Numbered from the stretch's first letter, positions 1 to 11,017 are shown. The stretch: 64,000 bases of DNA from Neurospora intermedia (GCA_037102815.1 BTPP01000005.1:2170001-2234000), one strand, 5' to 3'. Translations and numbers: made by a program. Notes: generated from the sequence alone by a model not told the origin.

Positions 1-2513
1 CCGGAGCAGCGGTACGGGATGAGGTGGTGGTGGTGGTGCGACCAGCGGGGGTGGCCTGCCGAACGGCAGTCTGAGCACCAGCCTTCTGAGTGGCAAGCCT
101 AACACGGTTGCGGGCTGTCTCCGCAGGAGGGTAGCTGGTAGGCAGAAGATCGAGATACTTCTGGGCAACCGCCAACTGGCCATGAGCAGCCGCAATATCA
201 GCATACTCGAGGTATTTATCGTACAGAGCGGCCAGCTTCCAACCCTCAGTGAGGCTCGTCTCGCTGTCGTTGAACTTGGTCACATGGCGAAAGATGGTCA
301 CCTTCTCGATGAACTGCTGAAGGGACTTGGCATGGACGGAGAAGGTGGAATCACCGGCCTCCTCATTCAAGGCAGCTTGCTCAGTCTCTTGAAGCTCGTC
401 CACCCAGAGACCGACAACCTTCTCCAGCTTCGAGCCGATCAGGTAGCAGAAAGAGGCATCCTTCCTGTTACCAGACTCCAAGATGCGGTCACCCAGGGCC
501 TCGCAGAGGTCGGGGAACTCGGAAGGATCAGCATAGGTGCAAAGGGTAACCATGGTCTCCTTCCAGTCGGCAAGATCCGCGTTGTAGGCGATATCCCACA
601 AGTTCTTGGCCACAACAGAGCTGATGAGCCGCAGATAGCTGGGGCTACCTCTCTTCTGTTGGAGATAAGCAGTCTGAACCTTTTCCACAAGGTCCTTGCT
701 GCCGCAGTTGGCGATCAAGAAGGCATCCGACCATCGTTCCTCCTTCAAGCAGATCTCTACCGCCTTCTCAAACTTACCCAGGATCAGGGCCCTGGTGATC
801 TGATCCTCCAGGTGAGTGTTGCCCACGCTCAGAAGGTTGAAGGGGTTGTCAGTCTTGGCTCCCTTGGTAGCGGCGATTTCAGACAGGAAATCTTCGCCAT
901 CGTCGCCGTCTCCCCACATGCTTACAACGCGCCTATGCTTCTTGGCCTCTCCGCCGTTAGGCTTCAGAGATGCAGAATCCTCCTGCTTCGGCTCAGGAGA
1001 CATGGGTGACTCGGCCTCCTTAGCCTCCTCGACCGGCTCGTCTTTGATGAAACCAAGACGCTCAATGATCTTGGTCCGCCCATCAGACTCACTGAGGGTC
1101 TGCATCACCTGCCATTCAGCCTTCTCCTCCTCCGTCTTGGCGTTCTCGATATGCTCTTCGCAGATGCTCGCAATGTCGCCGCTTTGAATGGCTTGTTCGA
1201 ACTTGTCGGTCGCGGAGCCAATGTCGGAGTCGATAGAGAAAGAGGAGATCTGCAACTTGGAAGACCTCTTCTGGCCGGCAGCTGTCTCCACCTTGTTGAA
1301 GAAGACAAGCTTGCCACCGAAGCCGAAGGAAACGCCAACGGGGCGTTCGATCCAGGCGGGTGCCCGGGGCAGAGAGAAGGAAGCCGCCTGCGGCTGGGAC
1401 GCGGCCTTTGAGAAGAAATCATCATCAGAAAGGTTGTTCTGGGCCGCGGGAGCCGCCGAGGGGTTCGTATTCTGGAGGGTCTGGATAGCAATCTTGCCGT
1501 CAAAGGATGCTGTGGCCGACAGGTTCGGGTTGTGAGGGTTGAAACGGGTGTAGAAAGTCCAGTTAGTAGCCTCGGGAAATTCTCCATAACGCTCTCCAGT
1601 CTGAGGGTTCCAAATGAGGGTCCGGTTGTCCTTGCCGCAAGAAAGAAGCAACCCTGCGTCCTGCTGGCACCACGAAAGCGACAAAACGCCCTGATCGTGG
1701 CCTTGGAGAGTCTTCTCTGGCGCTTGGGAGTTGCGAAGGTTCCAGAGCAGGATGACGGGAGCGGTATCATCGGATGAAGCCGTCAGGAGCTTGGTCGAGT
1801 TCTCTGGATCCCAAGCAATGGCGCTGACAGCCTTGCGATGGTTGTTCAAGGTTAGAGATGCCTTCTTGGTCTTGAGATCCCATACGGTCACAAAGCCTCC
1901 TGCACCACCAGTGGCCAGAATGTTGGCGACCTTGGGATTCCAGGCCAAGCAATCGATATCGTGGGCGGCAGCGGTGCCGAGGCGGAAGGGAGCCGAGGTG
2001 TCGTTAACATCCCAGACGAACAGCTCACCCTTGGCACCGGCAGTAGCGAGTACCTGGGGCCTCAGAGGGTTGAACTGTAGAGCCTTGATGGGACCAGTGT
2101 GCTTGGTGGTGCGCGAGATGAGGGCGTCCTCGCCGGCGATCAGCTTCTCGGCGTCCCATAGATCCAACGAGCCGTTTTCCATGGCGCCGGCAATAACTCC
2201 CCGGGGATGTTCGTCATTGGGCTGGCCCCATGCAATGTCGTAGAACCTATAAGCGTCTCTGTTAGTGCGCCCGAAGGGTAACTGTGTGTTGAAGCTCTCA
2301 CGCATACCTGGACTCTGCGGTAATACTAGCTATAGGCTGGAGCTCCAGGCCCTGTTCCTGGCTGTCCAACTTGAGATCCCATAGCTCCAGCTTAGTCTCG
2401 TCTGAGAAGTCGGCATCGACGGCACCTGACCGGGTACCCGTTACGAGCAGGGGGTTTGCGCCGGGCGACCAAGCGAAGGCCGCAGTCCGGGGGATCTCTC
2501 TCAACCGGACCAT
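1..2513 (-). CDS. sec31: COPII outer-coat protein Sec31 (5' part, runs off the left end)
   Basis: Sec31 pairs with Sec13 to form the outer cage of COPII vesicles budding from the ER. Translation starts at the ATG at 2513. Exon 1 (2308-2513) encodes the family-typical N-terminus, reading [18 protein letters not shown] 61-nt intron (2247-2307; GTATGC donor, CACTAAC branch) joins exon 2, which starts at 2246 and stays open to the window edge. Exon 2 opens with FYDIAWGQ and carries the WD40 propeller, with repeats ending in words such as LDLWD, LFVWD and TVWD. The alpha-solenoid with the Sec13-binding and cage-forming regions follows. The Pro/Gly-rich region and C-terminus lie outside the window. 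Family assignment rests on the propeller plus solenoid layout and the N-terminus. Missing sequence at the left is an edge effect, not truncation of the gene. Confidence 0.93.
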
Positions 2514-3678
2514 GATTGTTTATGTGTTGTGTGTGAATGTCGGCCGCGGGTGGTGATGCGGCTACGCGGGCGGTGTAAATCGGTGGGCGAAAGAGGGGAA
2601 ATCAGGGGAAGCTGAAGCTGGCCGCCTTGGTCGAAGGGTGGGAGGAGAGTGCGGGTGGCGTGGATTAATTAAGGTTGGGGTGGGTGGGTGGTATTAGAGC
2701 TCTAGATCGTCAGGTCGTGCAGTTGGACATGAAAAGAAGTAACAAAAGACAAGACGACCAAAGCCTCTCCGCGATTGAGGCTGTCTATGGTCGGTGTCGT
2801 GTCGGTCTGTTGGGAGGTTGTGATATGATGGGATCGAAGTCACAGCGAGTGAGTACTTAGTGCTGCTGTGTTGTTAGAGGCATTCGGGGCAGCGCATCCC
2901 GTCTGCCTGTCCATTGTTGCCAGATTGCGGATACATAACAGCTGCCCCCCCGGCCCCTGACGTTGGCACCACTGGACTTTCCCTCTTGCTGGCTTCAAGG
3001 CTGATGCAACCCACACGGCACAGCTCAGGGGCAACAGCAAGATGAGAGCCCAGGCCAATCCATGTTAAACCCTAACCCTTCATTCTCTACCTATCCTACA
3101 TTCATAGTGACAACTGTTACCTTTTTCCACCCACATGGTGTGGTGATGTAGACTATATATACACATATCCTTCAACAATATCCAAATAGCTGTACATTCT
3201 CGTGTGAAGTATCAGAACCACCTCCACTTGTGCTTCCCATAAAGCGCTCAAACCGAACTGTGGGAGGAACCCCTATGTATTTGATGACGTACAAAGCGCC
3301 TGGTGCATGAACTTCTAGGATGGCCCAAGCTTCCCCGCTGTCACGATGGTGGGGTCGCGACTTTTCGAACTTCAACGTTTCTCCATGTCTCACTCGCTAT
3401 TACTCGACGACATCCAGCACATGAATGATCTTTGTACATAACCTACACATCGACAGTCATTACTCACAAGAGAAGTCACCAAGATAAGGAACACACTTAA
3501 TTCATCAAAACAACGATATCGTTTTCTTTGCGGCAGTCATCCAGCCTCGTCAGGACACAACACACGTTAGACCTTCGACCTCGGCTGAAAGTACACAGAA
3601 ACTACAGTCACTTTCACCAAGAGGCGTCTCAAGTCTCACTTCAGTGACTGATCGACAAAACCATTAACAACACCGATC
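2514..3678. promoter_or_regulatory. Divergent intergenic region between sec31 and the RRM gene
   Basis: This 1.16-kb stretch separates two divergently transcribed genes and should hold both promoters and leaders. It contains a telobox-like element (AAACCCTAACCCTT, 3067-3080). Small minus-strand ORFs at 2840-3058 (a hydrophobic, signal-peptide-like start) and 3172-3393 are the only coding-looking stretches. Neither is convincing as a gene. Confidence 0.5.
3067..3080. promoter_or_regulatory. Telobox-like element
   Basis: AAACCCTAACCCTT is two tandem telomeric units (TTAGGG on the other strand) in the sec31/RRM divergent promoter region. Internal telobox motifs are known regulatory sites for translation-related genes in plants and for Tbf1/Reb1-type factors in fungi. 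Function here is inferred only. Confidence 0.35.
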
Positions 3679-4190
3679 ATGACAGACACCACGCGCTGGA
3701 AAGCCACCGTCCACATTCGCGGTCTTGCACCCGCCGTGACGACAGCCACCATTCACGACGCCTTCATTCCCTTTGGCGAGATCGCCGATATCTCGCTGCC
3801 CAAGAATGAGAAGCCCGACTCAACGGATCCGCACAGGGGCTTCGCCTATGTCGAGTACGAGGATGAGGAAGACGCGAAAGAGGCCATTGACAACATGGAC
3901 CAGTCCGAGCTGTTTGGCAGAGTAATCAGGGTCTCGGCGGCAAAGATCCCCAAGAGCGCGAAAGAAGGGTTGGGATCCAAGACTGCCGTTTGGGAGCAGG
4001 TGAGTTTCGTCTATGGGGGATGCTGGGGAATCACAGTTTATATCTAGACTCATACTAATGCGCTGGCTCACAGGAAGGATGGCTGGCTGAGAATGCCGTC
4101 AGTGAGGAGGATCGTTTGGCTGCTACCGCGCCTGATGACCCTATGCAGGGCCTCGAGGGACTAGATGTGGCTGGACCGAAACCGCAATAG
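3679..4190 (+). CDS. Single-RRM protein, related to the RRM of cyclophilin E/Cyp33
   Basis: This is a 145-residue protein from two exons, 3679-3999 and 4074-4190. The intron has a GTGAGT donor, an ACTAAT branch and a CAG acceptor. It is essentially one RNA recognition motif: RNP2 is VHIRGL at residues 11-16 and RNP1 is RGFAYVEY at 53-60. The RRM and the acidic tail beginning with a VWEQ/WL stretch resemble the N-terminal half of human PPIE (Cyp33). No peptidyl-prolyl isomerase domain follows, because the stop at 4188-4190 ends the gene. A nuclear role in pre-mRNA splicing is inferred from the PPIE resemblance. The ATG lies in a good context and the RRM begins a few residues later, which supports this start. 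Confidence 0.85.
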
Positions 4191-4617
4191 AGATCGGTCA
4201 TTGCTTGGTCCGTCTTCAGCAAATGGACTCTCCCCGGCGAGGGTCGGGGGGAGAGAAGCGAGTTTCTGTGTTGATACCCGGAAAGAAAAGCATTGCATGG
4301 CTACGGCGTTAAATGGCATCATTGGGACTTGGGTGTATCTTTGGAAAGTGTATCACATTCTGTTGCTTCTTTTTTTACCATTAGACATCAAAATCGACAA
4401 TGTCACTTGAATACCACTCGGAAGCCCTCACGTAGACAAAAATGACAGGCATCACCCGTCTGACCGCATTCAACTCTTTTGTAGGATTAACCGTGTTGAT
4501 TCCTGGTCATCATGTACAATGCTACGCAAAAAAAAAGGAGGCAACCTTTCTCGAGAACACTTTCCTCGTTCCCTTATCGAACATACGCCCCATGCACAAA
4601 AATCCCTGGTTGTTCGT
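4191..4617. other. Convergent 3' intergenic region
   Basis: This lies between the tail-to-tail RRM gene (+) and the NDUFA4-like gene (-) and should hold their 3' UTRs. I see no further coding signal. Confidence 0.5.
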
Positions 4618-5260
4618 TTAGTGCTTCTCCTCGTGAGCAGCGTGGAGGGCGTGCGAATCGGCAGCGCGGTTCTGGCGCTTGAGACGGATGGTCTTGTCAA
4701 CGACAAGGTGGCGAGTGATGGAGTAGATGGCGGCGCTGACGGCGAAACCAACGACAACACCTACTCAGTCAAACAATTCCCCCCCTTATCAGCACTCGAT
4801 CCAGGATGACATCCATATGTATAATAGCTTGGTGCAAGCTTACCGAGAGGCCACAACTCAGCGGGAATGGTCTTGATGCGCATGCGGAGGCGCTGGGAGA
4901 CGGTGTGGGCTGTACCGTAGATGACGTTGTCAGTCGCGGATATCCCCCCCTCGCGCAATTATTTTGAAACCCTCCATCTCCATTGCCAACTAGGGTAAAT
5001 GCTCCTGAAGCTTCGGGAAATTGTGTAATAGCTTTTGTTGTCGTAGAATGCAACGGTTGGGTTGTTCGTTCACGTACCGGCCTGCTCCTCCTTCTATAGC
5101 AAGACAAAGATATCCTTGGTTAGTAACACTGACGCAATGGCACCTCCCAAAGCTTCGGAAAAGTCGCGAACTCGAGACCGGGTATAGCTCTTACGGGAAT
5201 GGGGCGCATCATGCGGGGGGTCTGGCGGAAAGCCTGGCGGGCGACACGGGAGGCGAACAT
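4618..5260 (-). CDS. NDUFA4/MLRQ (B12D)-like mitochondrial inner-membrane protein
   Basis: This 96-residue protein is assembled from four exons: 5195-5260, 5078-5093 (only 16 nt), 4844-4909 and 4618-4760. All introns are GT-AG and the summed length (291 nt) is in frame. Residues 1-22 are an Arg-rich, acid-free presequence of mitochondrial type. Then come KEEQAAHTVSQRLR, the conserved stretch IPAELWPLGVVVGFAV that enters one transmembrane helix (about 48-67), and a basic, His-rich tail ending EEKH. The PELxPL-plus-helix layout matches the B12D/MLRQ family (Pfam B12D). Mammalian NDUFA4, long listed under complex I, is now assigned to cytochrome c oxidase. The gene is head-to-head with COX12, which fits a complex IV role. 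The family call is from recall of the pattern, not a search. Confidence 0.7.
5078..5093 (-). other. 16-nt microexon of the NDUFA4-like gene
   Basis: AAGGAGGAGCAGGCCG lies between a CTATAG acceptor and a GTACGTG donor. It encodes KEEQA plus one base of the next codon. Without it the presequence exon and the B12D exon do not join in frame. Confidence 0.75.
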
Positions 5261-5941
5261 CTTGCCGGCGTAGAATTGAGTGGAGATTTGTCTTGAGGGA
5301 TGGTGTTGCGCTACCGCGGTGGACGAAGGACAGCTTTTGCGATCGAGGTTGGCAATTGAACTTTTGGCTCTTTCTTTGCCTCAAATCAAGATGCGGGAGT
5401 TCGAGCGTTGAGCTTCGTTCGGCTGCACGGACACTAGCCGGGGGGGTTCCACCTGCTGTTAGGTGAGGTCAGCTCACCGCAGCTGGCGTCCAGCTGTCCC
5501 CGGCTTCGGTCGAGGAATCATCGCCCGTCGGAGTGCCGTCACCATTCGGGGTTGCCAAGACGCCCGCTGCATGAGTGCTGAGGTGCGACGGGAAAGTTGG
5601 TGCCTCAGGCTTCCGGGTCGAGGCAGTCTCTTACAGCGGACGAAGCGCTGGCTTCCAGAAGGTGCATTGCCTGGCACTGCCTGGACGGGGAAGGAGGACA
5701 GCGCACTGACTGCAATTCGTCAGAGCTACCAAAAGCTAGCACCCGTGCTGTGGAATCGATCCACTCGGCTCACCTCGCCTCATCATCGACGCAAAGGTCA
5801 GAATCTCACAGCAGCTCTGCTCTTCCACATCCCCGTCAACACCCGCACCTGGTCCAATCCCACAAGCCATTGAGCTTCCGCCTCAACACCAACTCCCAGA
5901 CACCACCACCCCCGCGACCACCACCGCAAACCACCGCCAAC
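5261..5941. promoter_or_regulatory. Shared divergent promoter of the NDUFA4-like gene and COX12
   Basis: There are 681 bp between two start codons pointing away from each other. Both leaders must fit here. Pyrimidine-rich leader sequence precedes the COX12 ATG. I recognise no specific factor site. Open frames at 5463-5873 and 5597-6010 look like chance ORFs in GC-rich leader DNA. Confidence 0.5.
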
Positions 5942-6966
5942 ATGTCCGACGACGAGCGCGTTACCAAGCCCTTCAAGTTCGTCACTGGTATGTACAGGTT
6001 TAGTCCCTGAGAATTGGACCTATGCCCCCCCAAGCAAAGATCTAAATTCCCTCGGCAAAAAATCATGCCGTGACCTCATTGCGCCGGGCCGGAATTTCAT
6101 TGCTAACAAACGCACGTCGCAGCCGGTATGCAACAACCCTTACTTTTGCTTTTCAAACACATTTAGCTCCTCCGCCGAATTTGCCGAAGATCGGCAGCAA
6201 GCCTTCAAATGCTTCACTCGCGATGTCGCCGGAATCCCCGATAGACCCCGGTTGAAGATAGAGCTCAAGCTCTTTTGGCACGGGGGAAGAAGAGGAGTGC
6301 ATTGTGGAGACCCCGAACAACGAACTTTGCGCGGCATGGGGCAAACACCCCTTCTCCGTGCCAGCAGCTGCTAGCTTTGCGGATGCGGATCACGAGCGAG
6401 CGAGCAGAGCCATTAAAACCACCGTCGAAGAGAAATCGCCAAAAAAGAAAAACCCTGTGTTCTGACGTATTGCGTGTTTTTTCAAAAACTATTAGGTGTC
6501 GACGCCCGTTTCCCCAACGTCAACCAGACCAAGCACTGCTGGCAAAACTACGTCGATTACCACAAGTGCATTCTCGCCAAGGGCGAGGACTTCGCTCCCT
6601 GCCGCCAGGTTAGCCGCACCACCACCACCACCACTACTTTCACCACCGCCGTCAGCTGTTGCTTTGCCGGATGAGAAAGAGAAAGGAGAAACGTGGGGAC
6701 CGGATGGGATGCAAAGCCAGATTGAGGACGACAAAGCTACGTAACGAAAAGGGACCCGAATGCTGACTGACACCTCGCCGTTTATTAGTTCTGGCTCGCC
6801 TACCGCTCTCTCTGCCCCAGCGGCTGGTACCAGAGATGGGACGAGCAGCGTGGTACGTAAAACGGGAAAACGATCCTTCTTTCACCGCTAGGAAAGGGCC
6901 GATGGAGGGCATGTTCACTGACAACTTCTTACAGAGGCTGGCAACTTCCCCGTCAAGCTGGAGTAA
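5942..6966 (+). CDS. cox12: Cytochrome c oxidase subunit VIb (Cox12)
   Basis: This is an 84-residue intermembrane-space subunit of complex IV. Four exons (5942-5987, 6496-6608, 6789-6852, 6935-6966) join in frame through GT-AG introns. The first intron is unusually long for this window, about 508 nt. The twin-cysteine signature is exact: C30-X9-C40 and C51-X10-C62, the CX9C/CX10C pattern of the Cox12/COX6B family that is oxidised on Mia40 import. Conserved words include NQTKHCWQNYVDYHKC and CPSGWYQRWDEQR. There is no cleavable presequence, as expected for Mia40 substrates. It is divergent from an NDUFA4-like gene, so two candidate complex IV subunits share one promoter region. Confidence 0.96.
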
Positions 6967-7453
6967 ATACCCCTGAAATGCTTGTATGACGCGACAGGAA
7001 TAGGTGGGTGGATGATGACAAAGGTCAACCACCTATCAGGACTCACTTCACCCTACATCAAACCTAGTTGTATTAGAAAGCTCTTGGTAGTATTGGGGAA
7101 TGCACATAGAGAGTATCTTGGGGTTGGCGAAACGAAGGTTTTCCGTTGAATCTTGCTGAAGTGATGTCATTGAAATAGAAATTGAATCGGATCAGAGCTC
7201 CTTCATTGAACTGAATTTGGTATTTCGCTAGGCTTTGTATGATGTGACCTAGATGTATAGTATGTGGTATCATGAAAACCCCCTTTATCCCTATTCGCTA
7301 CCACATGATGAGACAATCTAAACAAACCAAACTCCCGATAACGCCATATATGAGTTGTCTTCCCGAGACAGTCAAGAGAGTCAGGTTCAGCCGTTACATC
7401 CCAGCTTACACCACCGAGATCTCCATGAGTCTATGACATCTTCCATCGAACTC
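6967..7453. other. Convergent 3' intergenic region between cox12 and sde2
   Basis: This 487-bp, relatively AT-rich stretch holds the two 3' UTRs. I see no gene here. Confidence 0.5.
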
Positions 7454-8428
7454 TCACTCATCATCAGAGCTCATAAACTCATCATCGTCATCAAAACCAG
7501 CGAAGGTCTTGATCTGCGCCTTTGGCTGCACCGTCTCCTTCTCTTTGCCTTTAAGCTTTTCCGTGTCCACCACCATCTTCGGTTCCGGCTCCGGTTCCGA
7601 TGGTGGTGTAGCCGCACCGTCCCGCTCACTCTCCTTCTCATCCTCACTCATCGCTTCACCCCCGGAAGACGACCCACTCCCACTCCCCGAACCGCCCTCC
7701 CCAGGATTCGCTGCATTCGCCGCAGCCGCCGTAGCCGCCAACATCGACAGATTATCCGTGTACGCGCCCTTCTTCAGAGCCGTCATAACCGCCTCCCTCG
7801 TCCTCTCATCCAGCTCCTCCTTATCCTCCACCCACTTGCCATCCAACATGAACCCCCCACCTCCTGCCTTCCCATGCCTGATCTCCTCCTGCCGCTTTTC
7901 TGTCTGCTCCACAATTTGCTGCCACCGCTTCCTTCGCTTCTCTTTTTCTTTTTTCTCCATGTCGGGTTTGATGGCCAGGTAATCGGCCAACGCCTTGGCC
8001 TCTGTGATGGTCCGCAAACGTCGTCCATCCAGGTTACGCGAGGATCCGTTGTCTTCCCCTTGCAAGCCGTTCTTCTTGCGTTTTGAAGACATGCGCCCGC
8101 CTTGGGCGCGGAGTTGAGAGCCGAAGCCGCCTTTGCCGCCGCAGAGCGGGAGGGAGAGGCGGAGGGGGAGAAAGTCATTGTTTTCGCTTCCTGGCAGGAG
8201 GGAGGAGAGGGGCTGAGTGGAGGAGGAAGGGAGTTGTTTGTTGGAATTGGTGGTGAGGAGAAAGCGGAAGGTGGCAGATGATTCCAGGGAGCCAGGCAAC
8301 CGGGAGAGGAGCCGGTCGCGCAGCTCAGTGACGGTTGTTGTGGCGGGGAGGGCGAAGGTTAGAGTGGGTGGGAGGCCGGTGCCGGCTATACTGGTAATGA
8401 GGACGTTGATGGTGTTGGTAGGATCCAT
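7454..8428 (-). CDS. sde2: Sde2-type splicing/genome-stability factor with N-terminal ubiquitin fold
   Basis: This is an intronless 324-residue protein. The N-terminus (about 1-98) is a ubiquitin-like fold ending in the processing signature GGKGGFGS, with G97-G98 before K99. In fission yeast the equivalent site is cut by the deubiquitinases Ubp5 and Ubp15. The exposed Lys then acts as a short-lived N-degron while Sde2 enters the spliceosome to promote excision of particular introns. Downstream are SSKRKK, a long charged helical segment (about 140-205) and Ser/Gly/Glu-rich low complexity up to the acidic tail [12 protein letters not shown]. Length and order match the family. The ATG at 8428 directly opens the ubiquitin fold. 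The plus-strand ORF opposite it is an antisense shadow. Confidence 0.9.
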   Translation of the reverse strand: MDPTNTINVLITSIAGTGLPPTLTFALPATTTVTELRDRLLSRLPGSLESSATFRFLLTTNSNKQLPSSSTQPLSSLLPGSENNDFLPLRLSLPLCGGKGGFGSQLRAQGGRMSSKRKKNGLQGEDNGSSRNLDGRRLRTITEAKALADYLAIKPDMEKKEKEKRRKRWQQIVEQTEKRQEEIRHGKAGGGGFMLDGKWVEDKEELDERTREAVMTALKKGAYTDNLSMLAATAAAANAANPGEGGSGSGSGSSSGGEAMSEDEKESERDGAATPPSEPEPEPKMVVDTEKLKGKEKETVQPKAQIKTFAGFDDDDEFMSSDDE

Positions 8429-9039
8429 TTTGGTGATAACGGCAAAGGTGCCGGCAGACTTTTAGATTGTAGGCACTTGTGTTGGCGTTGATGCACTGGG
8501 TTGTAGGTTTAATGCTTTGATCCACGGCGTGATGTCGATGATGGCAGATGAACGCAGCCTCCCTGCGCTGTGGAGCGACGATGTGCTTATCGAAGTCTTG
8601 ATGGTCAATGACGCTGAACGACCGCTACCGGGGGAATATCAGAGTGCCACGCCGGAAACTCGTTTAAGACGGTTCGTTGGAAACGTCGGGATTGATTTTG
8701 CTTTGTTGCACTCGAAAAGGAAGTCGTTTTGGAGATGAACTTCGCCTCTGCGACGCCAATTTGGAGAACCGTCATGGCCGCTGACAGATGGGGCAAGCCA
8801 CACGGTCCAGCCTTATCTGCGGACTTGGCTCAGGTTGGACAGGGCGGTGAGGCGCCAAGACTCCTGAAAGTGTGGCGGTGCCGCCCCGCTAGTTTCGCAA
8901 CCCTACTATGGCATTGGAATTTCGGCACGCAGCCCACAAATCACTTAGATCTCGAATTTTGAGCTCTCGACTCCCGCAACGCCGACACTTTCCCCGGACC
9001 AACACCACCAATTGTGTCGACACCGGTCATCTCGTCAAA
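8429..9039. promoter_or_regulatory. Divergent promoter region of sde2 and rps10
   Basis: The stretch is 611 bp between divergent starts. The rps10 leader near 8980-9039 is pyrimidine- and CA-rich, typical of highly expressed fungal ribosomal protein genes. I see no gene here. Confidence 0.45.
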
Positions 9040-10066
9040 ATGCTTATTCCCAAGGCTGACCGCAAGGCGATCCATGAGGTATGCGAAATCGATTTTTTAT
9101 GACGGCCCGACATTGAAAATGGGAGGAGGGTGGACATTGTTGGAGGCGGAAACGAGGGCGTGCAAATGATTGCTGGGGGGGCCGTCAAGTTGAAAGTGGA
9201 AGCCAGAACGTTATGCTGACCATTTTAATGTAGTACCTCTTCCGTGAGGGCGTCATGGTCGCTGAGAAGAAGTAGGTTTCCACCCGAAATTCCAGTCAAA
9301 GATACACACACATCCAGCCTTGAACCGTTCGATTCGCACGTATTTTGGATGGGAGGGGGTGGGGTTTCGTCGCCGTCCGCCATTTCTGCTGTCGACCGAT
9401 CATGCCTACGACGAACATATCAAACGAACTCCAGCCCGCTATCGCGACATCGACCCAAATCGGCGCAGACACAGAAACAGACGCCAGCACGAACTCGCCC
9501 TCTATCCGCCGTGGACACCCGCCAACGCGAAACGAATAACACATGCTAATTCGTGACACCCGTTTAGCTATGAGTCGACCCACGAGACCGGCATCCGCAA
9601 CCTTTATGTCATCAAGGCTTGCCAGTCTTTGACCTCGCGCGGCTACGTCAAGACCCAGTTCTCGTGGCAGTACTACTACTACACCCTCACCCCCGAGGGT
9701 CTCGACTACCTCCGCGAGTGGCTCCACCTCCCCGCTGAGATCGTCCCCGCTACCCACATCAAGTCCCAGCGGTCTCACGCTCCCCCCCGTGGCATGCTCG
9801 GTGGTGAGGAGCGCCGCGAGCGCCCCTTCGGTGGCCGTGGCCGTGGTGACCGCGAGGGCGGTTACCGCCGCCGTGAGGCTGGTGAGGGTAAGGAGGGTGG
9901 TGCCCCCGGCGAGTTCGCTCCCCAGTTGTAAGTTGCCCCCGCTGTTTGGGCCGTCAAGGTTCCTTTTTTCTGGCGGATGTTTCAGATGGACTAACATTTG
10001 TCTCCCAATAGCCGTGGTGGTTTCGGTCGTGGCCGCGCCGGCCGTGGTGAGGCCCCTCCCTCGTAA
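9040..10066 (+). CDS. rps10: 40S ribosomal protein S10 (eS10)
   Basis: This is a 163-residue cytosolic small-subunit protein from four exons: 9040-9078, 9234-9271, 9568-9927 and 10012-10066. The start reads [16 protein letters not shown], the canonical eS10 N-terminus. The winged-helix core follows, with [20 protein letters not shown] and [19 protein letters not shown]. The C-terminus is an Arg/Gly-rich tail ([15 protein letters not shown], then [17 protein letters not shown]) of the kind that is arginine-methylated. Three introns clustered in the first third plus one near the end is common for fungal ribosomal protein genes. The last intron has a clear ACTAAC branch. Codon choice is strongly C-ending, consistent with high expression. 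Confidence 0.97.
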
Positions 10067-11017
10067 ATGTCGGAAGGCGGAATAATCTCTCTCAATCTTG
10101 GGTTGCCTGAACAACAGGCATAAAACAGCATGGGCACGACATGTACTCTTAAGTCTTCACGAGAGAAAGAGTGAAAGGGTCGACCAGCAATTGCACACCT
10201 ACTCGCCGGGAACCGTGAGTGGTTTGTGAGGAGTTTGGTGGATAGAGATCATTCGGAAAACTTCTGCATTCAGGGTCATCATTTGCGGTCAATCGATTTC
10301 ACTCGCGGCGTTCATTTTCGTGATTCTATACCTCCATCAAGAACAGCTTTCTGCACGTCTACTCTGGCCGAGTGCGTTTATGACGTGATGACTTCGGAAA
10401 GGTGGAAGCTGGACGTGCATAGACTGGAGGTTCGGGGAAAACTACCAAGAGGCATAGAGTTTGGCTCTCCGGGACAGAAACAGCCTTCAGATAGCCAATC
10501 CCATGTTGTTTGTGTCGTAGGACAGACACTCGGGCACTACCAAATGGTTTCCTTCCACATGAACACGAAGTGTGACAGAGTCGTTGATAAGTCCGCATCT
10601 CTCCAAACCAGATCAAAACCAGGGTCGTCTTTTGGGAAAGAGACTCCAATATAGCCGTAGTCACCAGCCTCACCAGTGTCATTGTTTACACCGGACCGTT
10701 TACCCCTGAGTTCTTGGCCTGCAGTCGGGAGAGAGTTCCAGGAGACCTGATCGGACAGTTTTGAATGAGAATTGTTAATTACCACTCCGCTCATGGATGT
10801 AACTTACCGGTACGCAAATACACACACATAACCCTGAACGCAATTCCGTCATTACTTGCCTGGAGTTCTCATTCAATCGATGCCAAGACATTCTCTTCAC
10901 CTCCAGTTCAACGTCAACTCGTTCGTTAATTGTTTGACTCGTCTCATAAAAGAAAATACATCAGGGTCTGAATCACTCACTGCATTATTTTACTATTCAA
11001 GGACATAGTCAGGACGG
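10067..11017. other. Intergenic region with one weak minus-strand ORF
   Basis: This lies between rps10 and a membrane-protein gene. A minus-strand ORF at 10537-10794 (85 residues, rich in Gly/Asp/Trp with a central YGYIGVSFPKDDPGFDLVW stretch) looks somewhat protein-like. I recognise no family and see no upstream exon. Otherwise there is no coding signal. Confidence 0.4.

Noticed and set aside
2840-3058. 72-residue minus-strand ORF with a hydrophobic start, a possible small secreted protein
   Set aside because: Only the first 20 residues look like a signal peptide. The rest is unremarkable, and it sits in a divergent promoter region without splice or homology support.
3172-3393. 73-residue minus-strand ORF
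   Set aside because: No recognised domain, no good start context, inside the same promoter region.
7355-8086. 243-residue plus-strand ORF
   Set aside because: Antisense shadow of sde2; Leu/Arg/Ser-rich text mirrors the codon bias of the real gene.
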